Shown: positions 8,487-17,758 of the stretch, piece by piece | How the letters are laid out: every line of letters starts with the position of its first letter | Position numbering within the stretch: the first letter of the stretch is position 1 | Source of the DNA: Hyphomonadaceae bacterium | Lineage (GTDB): Bacteria; Pseudomonadota; Alphaproteobacteria; Caulobacterales; Hyphomonadaceae | Assembly (NCBI GenBank): GCA_022844345.1 | Contig: JALHLU010000008.1 | Location: 180,209-244,208 of the forward strand | Reading direction: 5' to 3' | DNA length: 64,000 nt | Notes under the pieces: generated by a model | Database searches by the model: none | Seen by the model: the letters and a program-made list of their open reading frames with translations, nothing else | Told to the model about the DNA's origin: nothing | Position numbers and translations under genes: made by a program

Positions 8487-8681
8487 ATGAAGCCGAATGA
8501 AGGAACCATCGACCGGGCCCTGCGCGTCGTGGCAGGCCTTGGAATACTTTCGCTGGCGTTTGTCGGGCCGCAGACGCCCTGGGCCTATCTCGGCCTCGTG
8601 CCGCTCATCACCGGGCTGGTCGGGGTCTGTCCGCTTTACTCTCTAATTGGCATCAACACTTGCCCTGCAAAGGCGCGTTGA
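8487..8681 (+). CDS. DUF2892 small inner-membrane protein
   Basis: The 64-residue protein starts at ATG 8487, preceded by GGAG at six bases. It matches the DUF2892 pattern: an N-terminal EGTIDRALRVVAG amphipathic segment, two hydrophobic helices and the conserved end CPLYSLIGINTCP with two cysteines. Family members occur alone or fused to rhodanese domains and are linked to sulfur or redox metabolism, but the biochemical role is not settled. It follows the Crp/Fnr gene by 83 nt. Confidence 0.87.
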   Translation: MKPNEGTIDRALRVVAGLGILSLAFVGPQTPWAYLGLVPLITGLVGVCPLYSLIGINTCPAKAR

Positions 8682-8732
8682 GCCCTGCTGCATGAAGTCT
8701 GCAGTTGCGTGATGGGTGGTCGAGGGTCATAG

Positions 8733-8754
8733 GGCGCCTGTCCACACAGGCGCC
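8733..8754 (+). repeat. Perfect hairpin just upstream of csaA
   Basis: GGCGCCTG, a six-base loop and CAGGCGCC form an 8-bp perfect stem ending four bases before the csaA start codon. No better ribosome-binding site is visible, and the AGG of the 3' arm is the only candidate, so the stem could hide it. No T-tract follows, so a terminator for the DUF2892 gene is less likely but possible. Confidence 0.6.
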
Positions 8755-8758
8755 GCTC

Positions 8759-9103
8759 ATGACCCCACCACAGATCGCGTTCGATGATTTTGCGAAAGTC
8801 GATATCCGCGTGGGTGTGATCATCGCGGCCGAGCTGTTTCCCGAAGCGCGCAAGCCCGCGATCAAGCTGCGCATCGATTTCGGGCCTGACATCGGCGAGA
8901 AGAAGTCGTCGGCCCAGATCACGAAGCACTATGCGCCCGAGAGACTGATCGGCAAGCGCGTGCTTGCCGTGGTCAACTTTCCGCCGCGCCAGATCGGCAA
9001 GTTCATGTCGGAGGTGCTGACGCTTGGCGTACCGGACGAGGAGGGCGCCGTCGTGCTGGTCACGCCAGACTTAGAGACGCCAGTTGGCGGCCGGCTGTTC
9101 TAG
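8759..9103 (+). CDS. csaA: CsaA-like tRNA-binding protein
   Basis: The 114-residue protein is a stand-alone EMAP/tRNA-binding OB-fold domain: [35 protein letters not shown] at the start and [27 protein letters not shown] near the end are hallmark CsaA segments. Family members form dimers, bind tRNA and were proposed as secretion chaperones in Bacillus. The ATG at 8759 directly follows a hairpin and lacks a strong ribosome-binding site. Its stop overlaps the histidine kinase stop on the other strand by four bases. Confidence 0.92.
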   Translation: MTPPQIAFDDFAKVDIRVGVIIAAELFPEARKPAIKLRIDFGPDIGEKKSSAQITKHYAPERLIGKRVLAVVNFPPRQIGKFMSEVLTLGVPDEEGAVVLVTPDLETPVGGRLF

Positions 9104-10695
9104 CCAGCCTTTGCGACGGGCTCAGGCTGGGGCGCGCGAATACGCACCCGGGAAATCTCGGAGAGCAGGTCGCGTTCAGACAGCGGTTTGGAGAGGTAGC
9201 CGTCCATGCCCAAAGCGAGATAGCGCTCGCGGTCGCCGCTCATGGCGTCGGCGGTAAGTGCAATCACGGGGGTGGCCGCCCATGGTTCGCCGCTCGCACG
9301 TATCTTCGCGATCGTCGTAGGGCCATCCATCACCGGCATGTGCATGTCGAGCAGGACAACGTCGAACGGCTCGCGCTCAAGCGCCGCCAGTGCTTCTGCG
9401 CCATTCACCGCCTCGACGACCCGCATATTGAAGGGGCGGAGAAACAGGGCGGCGACCTGCCGGTTGATCGGATGATCGTCGACCAGCAGCACGCGCAGAT
9501 TGCTCTGTTTCAGCATGTCGCGGATGTCGCCGGGGCTGCCCGAGACAGTCGGGACCGCCGCCACGCCCGCCTTGGCCGGCCCGGCGCGGAAGGAAAAGCG
9601 GAAGGTCGATCCGCGGCCCAACTCGCTGGTGGCGGATGCGCTGCCGCCCATCAACTCGGCGAGGCGGCGCGTAATCGACAGGCCGAGCCCTGTGCCGCCG
9701 TGACTGCGCTGGATCGTCTCGTCGGCCTGAGCGAACGGTTTGAACAACCGGCCCAGCGTGTCCGCATCCATGCCGGCGCCGGTGTCGCGCACCATCACCT
9801 CGATCATGTGGGCGCCAAGCGGCAAGGGCTTTGCGTTGACGATGGCTTCGATGCGGCCCTGGCGGGTGAACTTGATCGCGTTGGACAGCAGGTTGGACAC
9901 GCACTGCTGGACGCGCACGGCGTCGATCGCGGCCCAGGCGGGCAGATCGGCGTCGAAGGCAAGCGTCAGCTCCAGCCCCTTCTCCTCGGCCTGCGGTTTC
10001 CAGAGAGCCAGTTGGCGGCGCATCATGTGGCTGAGATTGGTGTCGGAGCAGACGATGTCGAACTTGCCCGCCTCGATCTTCGAGAGGTCGAGCACGTCGT
10101 TCAGCAACGCCATCAGCGTCTTGCCGGATTCGATGATCGTGCCGATGTAATCGCGTTGCTGGTCGTCGAGGTTGGTTTCGGCCAGGACCTGCGCCATGCC
10201 AAGTACGCCGTTGAGCGGGGTACGTATCTCGTGGCTCATGTTGGCGAGAAAGGCGGACTTGGAAACGTTGGCTGTCTCGGCGGCCTTGCGCGCCTTCTCG
10301 AGTTCCTTCTCCCGCTTGCGCAGTTCGGTTACGTCGACCGAGATCGCGGCCTTCATGCCGTTGGACATGGGCCTGAATGTGATCAGCACCTGACTGCCGT
10401 CGTCGGCTGACGACGCATAGGTCTCGCCAGTGTGGAACTTCTGCTCGAAGTGCGTCGTCAGACGCTCGACTTCGTCGACGGGCGCATCTGGTATGAAGCG
10501 GCGCACGGTCGCCTCCAGCGCCTCGCGATAGGACATGCCCGCGTCCATGTCGGCGTACATGCGGGCAAAGCGCTTGAGCGTGACAGCGTTTGCATAAAGC
10601 GGCTGGGCGTTCGCGTCGTAGATAGCGATACCATCGCCCAGCGCCTCGATAGCCTCGAGGACGGTTTCCAAGTCCAGATGCTGGTCGATATCCAA
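9100..10695 (-). CDS. Hybrid sensor histidine kinase (PAS-HisKA-HATPase-REC)
   Basis: The 531-residue protein has a PAS-like sensor region (about residues 10-125), a short coiled coil, HisKA with phospho-acceptor His155 in [12 protein letters not shown], a HATPase domain with N, G1 and G2 boxes ([20 protein letters not shown]), and a C-terminal receiver with Asp450 in [11 protein letters not shown] and Lys in the YLSKP motif. No membrane segment is seen, so it is cytoplasmic. The start is TTG with GGGAG upstream. No cognate response regulator or phosphotransferase is adjacent, so the phosphorelay partner is unknown. Confidence 0.93.
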   Translation of the reverse strand: MDIDQHLDLETVLEAIEALGDGIAIYDANAQPLYANAVTLKRFARMYADMDAGMSYREALEATVRRFIPDAPVDEVERLTTHFEQKFHTGETYASSADDGSQVLITFRPMSNGMKAAISVDVTELRKREKELEKARKAAETANVSKSAFLANMSHEIRTPLNGVLGMAQVLAETNLDDQQRDYIGTIIESGKTLMALLNDVLDLSKIEAGKFDIVCSDTNLSHMMRRQLALWKPQAEEKGLELTLAFDADLPAWAAIDAVRVQQCVSNLLSNAIKFTRQGRIEAIVNAKPLPLGAHMIEVMVRDTGAGMDADTLGRLFKPFAQADETIQRSHGGTGLGLSITRRLAELMGGSASATSELGRGSTFRFSFRAGPAKAGVAAVPTVSGSPGDIRDMLKQSNLRVLLVDDHPINRQVAALFLRPFNMRVVEAVNGAEALAALEREPFDVVLLDMHMPVMDGPTTIAKIRASGEPWAATPVIALTADAMSGDRERYLALGMDGYLSKPLSERDLLSEISRVRIRAPQPEPVAKAG

Positions 10696-10790
10696 CCGGC
10701 GCTCCCGTTTCGGCCCACGCTAGGGGCAATCCCGGAGCTTTTGCAGGCGATGGTTAAGGCGCCGTTTGTTGACGTGTGCGCAAACTTGGA

Positions 10791-11318
10791 TCAACCGTCG
10801 CTGGTAACCGGTTTCCGTGTCGAACAGCTCGAAGCCGCCTTCCGGACCGTGCGAAGCTCGGTCATCAATGAGACCCAGCGGCTGGCGCCAATTGCTTCCA
10901 CTAGCTCTGTCTGAACGCTGACCCATGCCGGAGTCGCGTCATCGAGCCGCTTCCGCCCCTCTTCCGTAAGGCTCAGCAGGCGCTGACGGCGATCCGTCCC
11001 GCGTTCGACGCCGATGAGGCCATCTTCGGCAAGCGGTTTGATCGCGCGCGGAACGCCAGAGGCGTCCATTCCCAGAACGTCAGCCAGCGCGCCCACGGTC
11101 ATCGCGCCAAGGTTTCCAAGCGTCATCATCAAGTTGAACTGGTGACCCGTGAGGTGAAAAGGGGCGAGTGCCGGATCATAGGCCGAGACGACTGCGCGAG
11201 AGGCCCGGGCGACATGACGAAGTACGCAGGCGCCAGGTGACGTCGCGAGATGAGGGCTCGACGCCGCTAGCACGGAAGTATCCGTGCCGCCGTTCAGCTG
11301 AGCGAACTGGTCCGGCAT
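10791..11318 (-). CDS. MarR-family transcriptional regulator
   Basis: The roughly 175-residue protein has a MarR winged helix: GHQFNLMMTLGNLGAMTVGALADVLGMDASGVPRAIKPLAEDGLI is followed by the wing RGTDRRQRLLSLTEEGRK. ATG 11318 is preferred; TTG 11324 two codons upstream is also possible. A perfect ATTGCC-N4-GGCAAT palindrome at 11333-11348 lies just upstream and may be its autoregulatory operator. The ligand is unknown. Adjacent genes are the histidine kinase and the DMT transporter, both reading in the same direction. Confidence 0.87.
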   Translation of the reverse strand: MPDQFAQLNGGTDTSVLAASSPHLATSPGACVLRHVARASRAVVSAYDPALAPFHLTGHQFNLMMTLGNLGAMTVGALADVLGMDASGVPRAIKPLAEDGLIGVERGTDRRQRLLSLTEEGRKRLDDATPAWVSVQTELVEAIGASRWVSLMTELRTVRKAASSCSTRKPVTSDG

Positions 11319-11332
11319 GTTCAACTTTCGAC

Positions 11333-11348
11333 ATTGCCTTCCGGCAAT
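11333..11348. promoter_or_regulatory. Candidate MarR autoregulatory operator
   Basis: ATTGCC and GGCAAT form a perfect 6-bp inverted repeat with a four-base spacer, 15 bases upstream of the MarR start. Size and position match MarR operators that overlap their own promoters. Binding is inferred. Confidence 0.4.
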
Positions 11349-11402
11349 CTTGATCCCGGAGCACGAGTACCGGCGCCGGCCATGCCCGTCAACGCTGGCC
11401 CC

Positions 11403-12275
11403 TTACCGGCGTCCCGCCAGCCAGACCCCGAACAGCACGAGCACGCATCCCGCCAGCTGAACCTGCGTCAACACCTCGCCGAACAGCGGCCAGGCGACCA
11501 GAGCGCCGGCAACCGGCTGGATCAACAGCAATAGCCCGCCGAGGGCAGAGGGGGTGCGGCCTACGCCAGCGACGATCAGCCCCTGTCCCAGTACATGCGC
11601 CACAATCGCCAGCGCCAGCGGCCAGAGGAACCAATCGGGCTGAGGCGGAATGATCGCCTCGCCTTTCACCATAGTCGCCGCGGCAGACACGACGAAAGTC
11701 GCCGCCGTCGACCAGAACAGCACATGCATTCCTCCCATGCTGCGCCGCGCCAGCTTGGCGAAGAAGAGGTAGAGCCCGACCATGACGGCGGCGAGCGTAG
11801 CCAGGAGGTCGCCGGCCAGCGCAGATTCGTTTCCCGAGGCCGCCCCGCGCGACAGGAGCAGGGCCCCAACAACCGCCGCACAGAGCGCGAAGGGCCAGAT
11901 GCGCGAGGGCCGCTCGCCCAGGGCAATCCAGGCGATCAACCCGACCGCCGCATTGCCAAGGTTGACGAGGAACGTTGCGTTCGCCACCGACGTCATCACC
12001 AGCGAGGCATGCCAGAAGGCGATATCGAGCCCGAAGAACGTTCCGGCCAGCAACGCCATTGCGGATGGCTTTCCAATCTTGCCGCCGCTGGCCCAGATCA
12101 CGGCGGCGATGATCGGCAGGGCGAAGGCAAAGCGCCAGAAAGCCGTGGCCTGAGGCTCGAAAGCCGACAGCCGGAGGCCGATCGGCGCGAACCCGATCGC
12201 GACGGCGCCAGCGGCCATCATCAGTGGACCGACCCAGGATGGCGACGGCGAAGCCGTGGCGGCAGGCGTGTTCAA
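11403..12275 (-). CDS. DMT-superfamily (EamA) transporter
   Basis: The 290-residue protein has about ten hydrophobic helices arranged as two EamA repeats, typical of drug/metabolite exporters in the inner membrane. The substrate cannot be deduced. Its TTG start overlaps the stop of gluQRS in a TTGA junction, so translation is probably coupled. The operon likely reads lipoprotein (15242), gluQRS, then this gene. Confidence 0.9.
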   Translation of the reverse strand: MNTPAATASPSPSWVGPLMMAAGAVAIGFAPIGLRLSAFEPQATAFWRFAFALPIIAAVIWASGGKIGKPSAMALLAGTFFGLDIAFWHASLVMTSVANATFLVNLGNAAVGLIAWIALGERPSRIWPFALCAAVVGALLLSRGAASGNESALAGDLLATLAAVMVGLYLFFAKLARRSMGGMHVLFWSTAATFVVSAAATMVKGEAIIPPQPDWFLWPLALAIVAHVLGQGLIVAGVGRTPSALGGLLLLIQPVAGALVAWPLFGEVLTQVQLAGCVLVLFGVWLAGRR

Positions 12276-13150
12276 GCGGGCAATCCGATGCGGGCGCGAA
12301 GGTCCGCGGGTGATAGGCCCGCAGCCCGCAGCGCCGCAAGGGTCACCGACCCATCGCGTTTGGCGTATCGCTTCCCGTCTGGCCCGGCGATGAGCGGATG
12401 ATGGATGTAGGCCGGATGCGGCAGGCCAAGCAGGCGTTGCATCAGCACATGTATGTGTGTCGAAGTCCGCAGGTCCTCGCCGCGGATGACGTGCGTGACG
12501 CCCTGCAATGCATCGTCATGCACGACTGACAGGTGATAGCTCGTCGGCGTGTCCTTGCGCGCCAGGATTACATCGCCGAGAGATTCTGGGCGCGCGGATA
12601 CGATCTGTTCTGCGTTCGATCCGTCGCTCTGTTCGAAAAAATACAGACGCGCGAACTCTTCGCCTAGCAGGTCTTGTGAATATCTGATCGACAGTCGCCA
12701 GGCGAAGGCGTCGCCACGTGCGAGCCGCGCTTCTTCCTCGTCGTCACTCATGCGCTGGTCAGGCCCGCGATAGATAACCCCATCAGGCCCCTCTCCCTCG
12801 CCATGCGGCGCAGACATCGCCCGCTCCATGACCTCTCGGCGCGTGAGGAAGCAGCGATAGACGACGCCCAGCCCGCGCAGCTTTTCCAGCGCCGCTGCGT
12901 AATCGGGTAGGTGGTCAGACTGGCGGCGAACCGGCTGCGGCCACGACAGGCCAAGCCAGGCAAGGTCTTCCATGATGCCGGCCTCGAACTCTGGCCGGCA
13001 CCGGCCCTGGTCGATGTCCTCTATCCTCAGCAGTAACACGCCGTCGTGTGCACGCGCCGCATCGTGCGCCTTGATGGCGGAATACGCATGGCCGAGGTGC
13101 AGCCGGCCGGTGGGGCTTGGCGCAAAGCGCGTCGTGAAGCGCGGCGCCAA
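12272..13150 (-). CDS. gluQ: Glutamyl-Q tRNA(Asp) synthetase
   Basis: This is a truncated class I glutamyl-tRNA synthetase paralogue that attaches glutamate to queuosine in tRNA(Asp). The 292-residue product shows FAPSPTGRLHLGHAYSA (HIGH motif as HLGH) and KRYAKRDGS in place of KMSKS, both typical of GluQ-RS, and lacks the anticodon-binding domain. The multi-Cys zinc cluster of the E. coli enzyme is reduced to a single Cys in YRCFLTRREV. The TTG start is supported by GGGAGA upstream, 16 nt after the stop of the large lipoprotein gene. Confidence 0.93.
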   Translation of the reverse strand: MAPRFTTRFAPSPTGRLHLGHAYSAIKAHDAARAHDGVLLLRIEDIDQGRCRPEFEAGIMEDLAWLGLSWPQPVRRQSDHLPDYAAALEKLRGLGVVYRCFLTRREVMERAMSAPHGEGEGPDGVIYRGPDQRMSDDEEEARLARGDAFAWRLSIRYSQDLLGEEFARLYFFEQSDGSNAEQIVSARPESLGDVILARKDTPTSYHLSVVHDDALQGVTHVIRGEDLRTSTHIHVLMQRLLGLPHPAYIHHPLIAGPDGKRYAKRDGSVTLAALRAAGLSPADLRARIGLPA

Positions 13151-13166
13151 GCTCTTTCTCCCAAAC

Positions 13167-15242
13167 CTACTTGCTGTGCTCGGTGCGCACGCCCAGTTGC
13201 TGGATCAGCTGCGATGGCGTCAGCGTGCCGAACATCGCTCCACTGCCGGCGTTTGCCAGCGCGTTGAACGCCATCGGCTGCGAAGGCTGCATCACGAACT
13301 TCAAACGTCCACCGCCTTGCAGGAAGGCCGCAACCGGCGTCAACAGGCCGCGCATTTCGGGGAACTGGCTGCTTGCCTGGACCGCCATGCTCTGGATGAA
13401 CAGCGACGCCTGCTCGCGCAGCTGATCGCCGGTCATGTCGGTGGGGCCCATGCCGAGATCAAACCCGCCCATCTCTTCGCCGCCCTCGGCAACCAGGCCG
13501 AAGATCTTGCTCAGCCCGCCCTTGTCGTTGACGTTCACCTCGACGAGCTTGAACTTCGACCCCTCAGTGAACAGGCGTCCGATTGCCGGCAGGTTGGCCT
13601 GCGCCGGATCGGCCGGTGTCACGGCGGTGACGGCCTTGTAGCTCGGGAAGATGCCTTCATACTTGGCGCCTATGTCGATCAGGCCGTCCCCGCCAAACGC
13701 GAGGTTGAGGCGCGTATCGCCATTGTCCGGGTTCCAATTCCAGCCAAACGCGAAGTTCATACTGGGCTTGGACAGGCCATGGCGCTTCAGCATCTCCACG
13801 CCGTCGATCATCTCCTGAACGCCGTCGTCGAAGCCCATCGCGTAGGAGCTGTCCTGGAACATCGCGCCGAGCGAGGCGATAGCCTCAAGATCGACCGTTA
13901 CGCCCTTGGCCGACGCCTGCATGTCCGTCGGCACCAGCCAGTGGAACTTGCGCGCGTCGAACATGGTCTCGGTGGTGGCCAACATCTGCTTTCCGGCGAC
14001 GGACATGCTGACATTCTCGCTGCGCCACAGGCCCAGGCTCATGAGGTTGGTGTTGGTCAGCGCGGGCGCCTGGCCCTTCGCCATCTCGACCAGGAGCTTG
14101 TCGAGATAGAAGTCTTCCATGCCGAAGAAGCCAACGTTGAAATCAACCTTGCGGCGGATCGACGGCGTCGATGGATCGGCCCCCAGATCGAAAGAGTAAG
14201 CAATGTCGCGCGCGTAGGACGCGTCGAGATCACCGCCACGCATGCCGCGCGAGCCCATCGACTTCACCGTGTAGGCGAACGCCATAGTCTCGTCGCCTGT
14301 GCGCATCGCCATGTCGAACTTGAGATCGAGCGCGCCCATCGTATCGATGCCGACAGAGCGCATGAACGCGACAAGGGTCTGCAGGCCCGCCAGCGGGGAG
14401 AGCTGCGACATGCCCCCCGTATCCTGCGGGAGCGCCTCAAACGGCTTTAGCACGATGTCGTCGAGGATCAGGCGGCTGTAGCCGATGTCATAGCGCTCGA
14501 TCGTCATGGGAGCCGGCGGCACGTAATAGTAGTCCGGCTCCGCGTACGGGTCCGCAGGCTCGAAGAATTCCGGCTCGGTGATTGCAGGCCAGTCGCGGAT
14601 CGAAGGCGCTTCATCCGTCTGCGGTGCCGGCGCAAAGGGACGATTGTCGGGCTGTTGCCAGCGCAGTGGCGTGGCCGGAATTGCTCCGTCCGCCGGCGCG
14701 GGTTCGGCCGGCCAATCCGCCGGCGGTGCTTGAGGAGCGTCGTCGTAGTAGCTGCCCCCCGGATAGGCGGGCTGCGCGAAGCTGGCGTTCATCATCTCAG
14801 CCATGCCGAAGACGGAGACGTTTTTAGCGTCGATCCGGCGGGCGAGCTTCGCGGTTTCGCCGAGGCGCTGGCCCTGCATGCGAGCCCGGAGCAGGGCGAC
14901 ATCAAAATCCCAAAGGCGCAACTCGGCGATGCCGAGACCGATCTCGGGCATGTCCGCCGGGGTGACTTTTACTTCTGTAAGCACCGTGGCGCCCGAGGCG
15001 GCATCGAAGTTGAGCGAGGCCCAGGTAACCGAAACCTCCTTCGGCAGCAGCGCGCGAAGCGAGGCGAGGTCGGCTGCGGCCGTTGCTTCTCCCTTGATGG
15101 CTTCGGAGGTAATCTTGGCGACATGCGCTTCCAGAGACTTGGCGTCGATATCGACGGCCCCAATCGCGGCGGACCCCTGGCTGCAGGCGCCGAGGCCAGT
15201 AATCATCGCCAGTGCTGCAAACCCGGCCTTCATCCCACGCAT
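13167..15242 (-). CDS. Large orphan exported lipoprotein
   Basis: The 691-residue product begins at ATG 15242 (GGGAGGG upstream) with a leader ending in a lipobox, LGAC. A region around residues 160-260 is rich in Pro, Ala, Asp and Tyr and looks disordered; flanking regions resemble long beta-rich repeats with recurring phrases such as KSMGSRGMRGGDLDASYA and FNVGFFGMEDFYLDKL. I recognise no family. It probably faces the periplasm, anchored to a membrane. It precedes gluQRS in a probable operon, but no functional link is apparent. Confidence 0.8.
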   Translation of the reverse strand: MRGMKAGFAALAMITGLGACSQGSAAIGAVDIDAKSLEAHVAKITSEAIKGEATAAADLASLRALLPKEVSVTWASLNFDAASGATVLTEVKVTPADMPEIGLGIAELRLWDFDVALLRARMQGQRLGETAKLARRIDAKNVSVFGMAEMMNASFAQPAYPGGSYYDDAPQAPPADWPAEPAPADGAIPATPLRWQQPDNRPFAPAPQTDEAPSIRDWPAITEPEFFEPADPYAEPDYYYVPPAPMTIERYDIGYSRLILDDIVLKPFEALPQDTGGMSQLSPLAGLQTLVAFMRSVGIDTMGALDLKFDMAMRTGDETMAFAYTVKSMGSRGMRGGDLDASYARDIAYSFDLGADPSTPSIRRKVDFNVGFFGMEDFYLDKLLVEMAKGQAPALTNTNLMSLGLWRSENVSMSVAGKQMLATTETMFDARKFHWLVPTDMQASAKGVTVDLEAIASLGAMFQDSSYAMGFDDGVQEMIDGVEMLKRHGLSKPSMNFAFGWNWNPDNGDTRLNLAFGGDGLIDIGAKYEGIFPSYKAVTAVTPADPAQANLPAIGRLFTEGSKFKLVEVNVNDKGGLSKIFGLVAEGGEEMGGFDLGMGPTDMTGDQLREQASLFIQSMAVQASSQFPEMRGLLTPVAAFLQGGGRLKFVMQPSQPMAFNALANAGSGAMFGTLTPSQLIQQLGVRTEHSK

Positions 15243-15354
15243 GTAGCCCTCCCGTGACTCGGGCCACACATAGCCGAGCCGGGCGCGGCTGGCGAGCCGT
15301 ACTCGCATGCAGCTTCGCAGGGGTATTGTGACGGTTGGGTGTCTGGCGGAAAGG

Positions 15355-16161
15355 CTAGTTCTGGGTTCCGCGCAGCGTGTCCCACGAACGGGTGGGGTTC
15401 AGCATGGCGCGGAAATATTCGCGATTGGCCTCAACCAGCGCGGTGGGCATTTCAGGACCAGCCACAGTGGCGATTTCCTCGAACTTGCCCTGCAAGCCGA
15501 GCACCATCATCAGGTTCTGGGTCACGCGGCTGTCCGCGCCGGGCAGGGCGATTGCCCGCCGAAGGGTTTGCTCGGCAAGGCCCGGCTTTCCTTCAAGCGC
15601 GTAGGAAAGACCAAGATTGGAAAGGATTTTCGGGTTGTCGGGCGAAAGCTCCAATGCGCGCATGTAATAACCCTGCGCTGCGGCGTGCTGGTCCATGCTG
15701 TCCATTGTGACGCCGATGATCGACATCATGCGCCAGTCCCCCTGGCCGCTCACCTCGGCGCGGGCCAGCGCCACGGCCGCATCCTGGGCCTTGCCCTGAT
15801 CCAGCATCGCCTGCGCGAAAATCATGCTCAGTTCGCCGTCACCGGGTCTCATCGACAGCGCCTGCGCAGCCACCTCGGCTGAGCGCGGGCCCGATCCGAT
15901 GGCGCGCAACACGCGGGCATATTTCAGGGCCGACTCGTATTCGTTGGGGTTCTTATCGTACTCGGCGGCCCAGAAAGAAGCTTGGGTCAGCAGGTCCTGC
16001 TGTTCGGCCAGGGCGCGCACTTCGGGCGTTGCGGGCAGCAGGGGGCTGGTTGCGCTGTCGATCAGCGCGAGCTCTTCCTCGGTCGGTGGCGTGGCGGTGG
16101 CGCAGGCCGAAGCAAGGGCGGCGAGGCTGAGAACTGCAACAAGGCGGCTGATGGCGGGCAT
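15355..16161 (-). CDS. TPR lipoprotein (TadD-like)
   Basis: The 268-residue product has a signal peptide with lipobox ASAC and several tetratricopeptide repeats (for example GYYMRALELSPDNPKILSNLGLSYALEGKPGLAEQ). It resembles TadD, the lipoprotein scaffold of tight-adherence Flp pili, but no other tad genes are in the window, so it may serve another envelope complex. AGGGGAGG precedes the ATG at 16161. It follows no operon partner closely; the large lipoprotein gene starts 112 nt downstream of its stop. Confidence 0.82.
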   Translation of the reverse strand: MPAISRLVAVLSLAALASACATATPPTEEELALIDSATSPLLPATPEVRALAEQQDLLTQASFWAAEYDKNPNEYESALKYARVLRAIGSGPRSAEVAAQALSMRPGDGELSMIFAQAMLDQGKAQDAAVALARAEVSGQGDWRMMSIIGVTMDSMDQHAAAQGYYMRALELSPDNPKILSNLGLSYALEGKPGLAEQTLRRAIALPGADSRVTQNLMMVLGLQGKFEEIATVAGPEMPTALVEANREYFRAMLNPTRSWDTLRGTQN

Positions 16162-16262
16162 GGGGCCTCCCCTGAAGCCTTCGGACGAATCTTACTGGAA
16201 GCTTGACGTGGGGTGCATCAACGAAGCGTTAATGGCGCTGTTCCGATTCCGAGACCCCCGCC

Positions 16263-17624
16263 ATGCACGCAGCTTTCCTGTCCAGCTCATCATCCGCTAT
16301 CCCGCTTGTCCTCCTCGCCGCCAAAGCGTTGGGACCGTGGACAAAGGAACAGCCCGATAATGTGAAGGCGCTGGTGGATGCCGCAGGCTTCAAGGCCGAT
16401 GCAGGCAAGGCGCTGCTGGTTCACGCCGCCGATGGTTCGATTGCGCAGGTGCTGGCCGGGCTCGGCGAGGGGAAGGACAGCTTTGCGCTCGCGAGTCTGC
16501 CGGGCGCGCTTCCGCCGGGTGATTACGCGCTGGGTAAAGTCCCGGCCGGGATGAATGGCGAGACGCTGGCGCTTGGCTGGGCCGACGGCGCCTATCGCTT
16601 TACGAAGTACAAGGTGGGTGAGAAGGCGCGCCGCCTGGTGCTGCCGAAGTCGATCGATGCGGCCGAGGTGGGCCGTCAAGCCGACGCCATCGACTGGCTA
16701 CGCGATCTCGTCAATACGCCGCCGTGCGACATGGGCCCTGCGGAGATCGCGGCCGAAGCCGAAGCAATGGCGATGGAGTTCGGCGCAAGCATCGCGATCA
16801 CGCTGGGCGAAGACCTGGAGAGGGGATTCCCGATGGTCCATGCGGTGGGCAAGGGCGCTGCCCAGGCGCCGCGCTTCATCGAGATCACCTGGGGCAAGGA
16901 AAGCGATCCGAAGATCGCCATCGTCGGCAAGGGCGTGGCGTTCGACACCGGCGGCCTCAATATCAAGACGTCGGGCATGGGCCTGATGAAGAAGGATATG
17001 GGCGGCGCGGCGCACGCGCTGGCTTTGGCGCGCCTGATCATGGGCGCGGGCTTGCCGGTGCGGCTCGTCTGTTGCGTGCCAGCGGTCGAGAATGCGATCG
17101 GGCCAAACGCGTTCCGTCCCTCCGACATCCTGAAGTCGCGCAAGGGTCTCACCGTCGAGGTGGAAGACACCGACGCTGAGGGACGCCTCATCCTCGCCGA
17201 TGCGCTGACGCGCGCAAGCGAACACCAGCCCGAACTGATCATTGATTTTGCAACCTTGACGGGCGCGGCTCGCGTGGCGTTGGGGCCGGATCTCGCGCCG
17301 CTCTACACCGATGACGACAGGCTCGCCGGCGATATGGCCGCAGCGGCTGCAATGACAGGAGATCCGGTGTGGCGCATGCCGCTGTGGTCAGGATATGAGG
17401 GCGGCCTGCGCTCTCCCATCGCCGACATGAAGAACCTCGGCGACGGACCCATGGGCGGCTCCATCACAGCGGCCTTGTTCCTCAAGGCGTTCGTTTCGGC
17501 GCCGAGCTGGGCCCATTTCGACATCTGGGCGTGGAGGCCTCCGCGCTACGGCCGTCCGGCTGGCGCAGCGGCGTGCGGCTTGCGCGCGGTGTGGAGCGTC
17601 TTGCGACAGCGATATGGCGCCTAG
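16263..17624 (+). CDS. Leucyl aminopeptidase (M17 family)
   Basis: The 453-residue enzyme is a dimetal M17 aminopeptidase acting on cytoplasmic peptides. Signatures include VGKGVAFDTGGLNIK and the metal-binding DTDAEGRLILADAL (Asp302, Asp304, Glu306). The N-terminal domain is short and divergent, as in many alphaproteobacterial forms. The end (HFDIWAWRPP.YGRP...) departs slightly from the usual HFD.YAWN..RPGRP.GG.A, but the frame runs through. It is divergent from the TPR lipoprotein gene. The start lacks an obvious ribosome-binding site. Confidence 0.92.
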   Translation: MHAAFLSSSSSAIPLVLLAAKALGPWTKEQPDNVKALVDAAGFKADAGKALLVHAADGSIAQVLAGLGEGKDSFALASLPGALPPGDYALGKVPAGMNGETLALGWADGAYRFTKYKVGEKARRLVLPKSIDAAEVGRQADAIDWLRDLVNTPPCDMGPAEIAAEAEAMAMEFGASIAITLGEDLERGFPMVHAVGKGAAQAPRFIEITWGKESDPKIAIVGKGVAFDTGGLNIKTSGMGLMKKDMGGAAHALALARLIMGAGLPVRLVCCVPAVENAIGPNAFRPSDILKSRKGLTVEVEDTDAEGRLILADALTRASEHQPELIIDFATLTGAARVALGPDLAPLYTDDDRLAGDMAAAAAMTGDPVWRMPLWSGYEGGLRSPIADMKNLGDGPMGGSITAALFLKAFVSAPSWAHFDIWAWRPPRYGRPAGAAACGLRAVWSVLRQRYGA

Positions 17625-17758
17625 CTCGCGGCTATGCACATGGTTCGCGAGAGGCAAGCTGTCTTTCGATTCATGGATCGAATTTTATCGTTCTGTTCTG
17701 CTTGAACACAGCGCCATTTCGAGAGACTCTTGGCCCGGGGCTGGCCAATGGAGCTGTC

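Noticed and set aside
12972..14450. Long plus-strand frame antisense to gluQ and the large lipoprotein
   Set aside because: The minus-strand genes have ribosome-binding sites, signal or catalytic motifs; this frame has none.
17500..17624. Possible frameshift near the end of leucyl aminopeptidase
   Set aside because: The C-terminal GRP motif and total length can be read in the same frame, so divergence is a simpler explanation than a frameshift.
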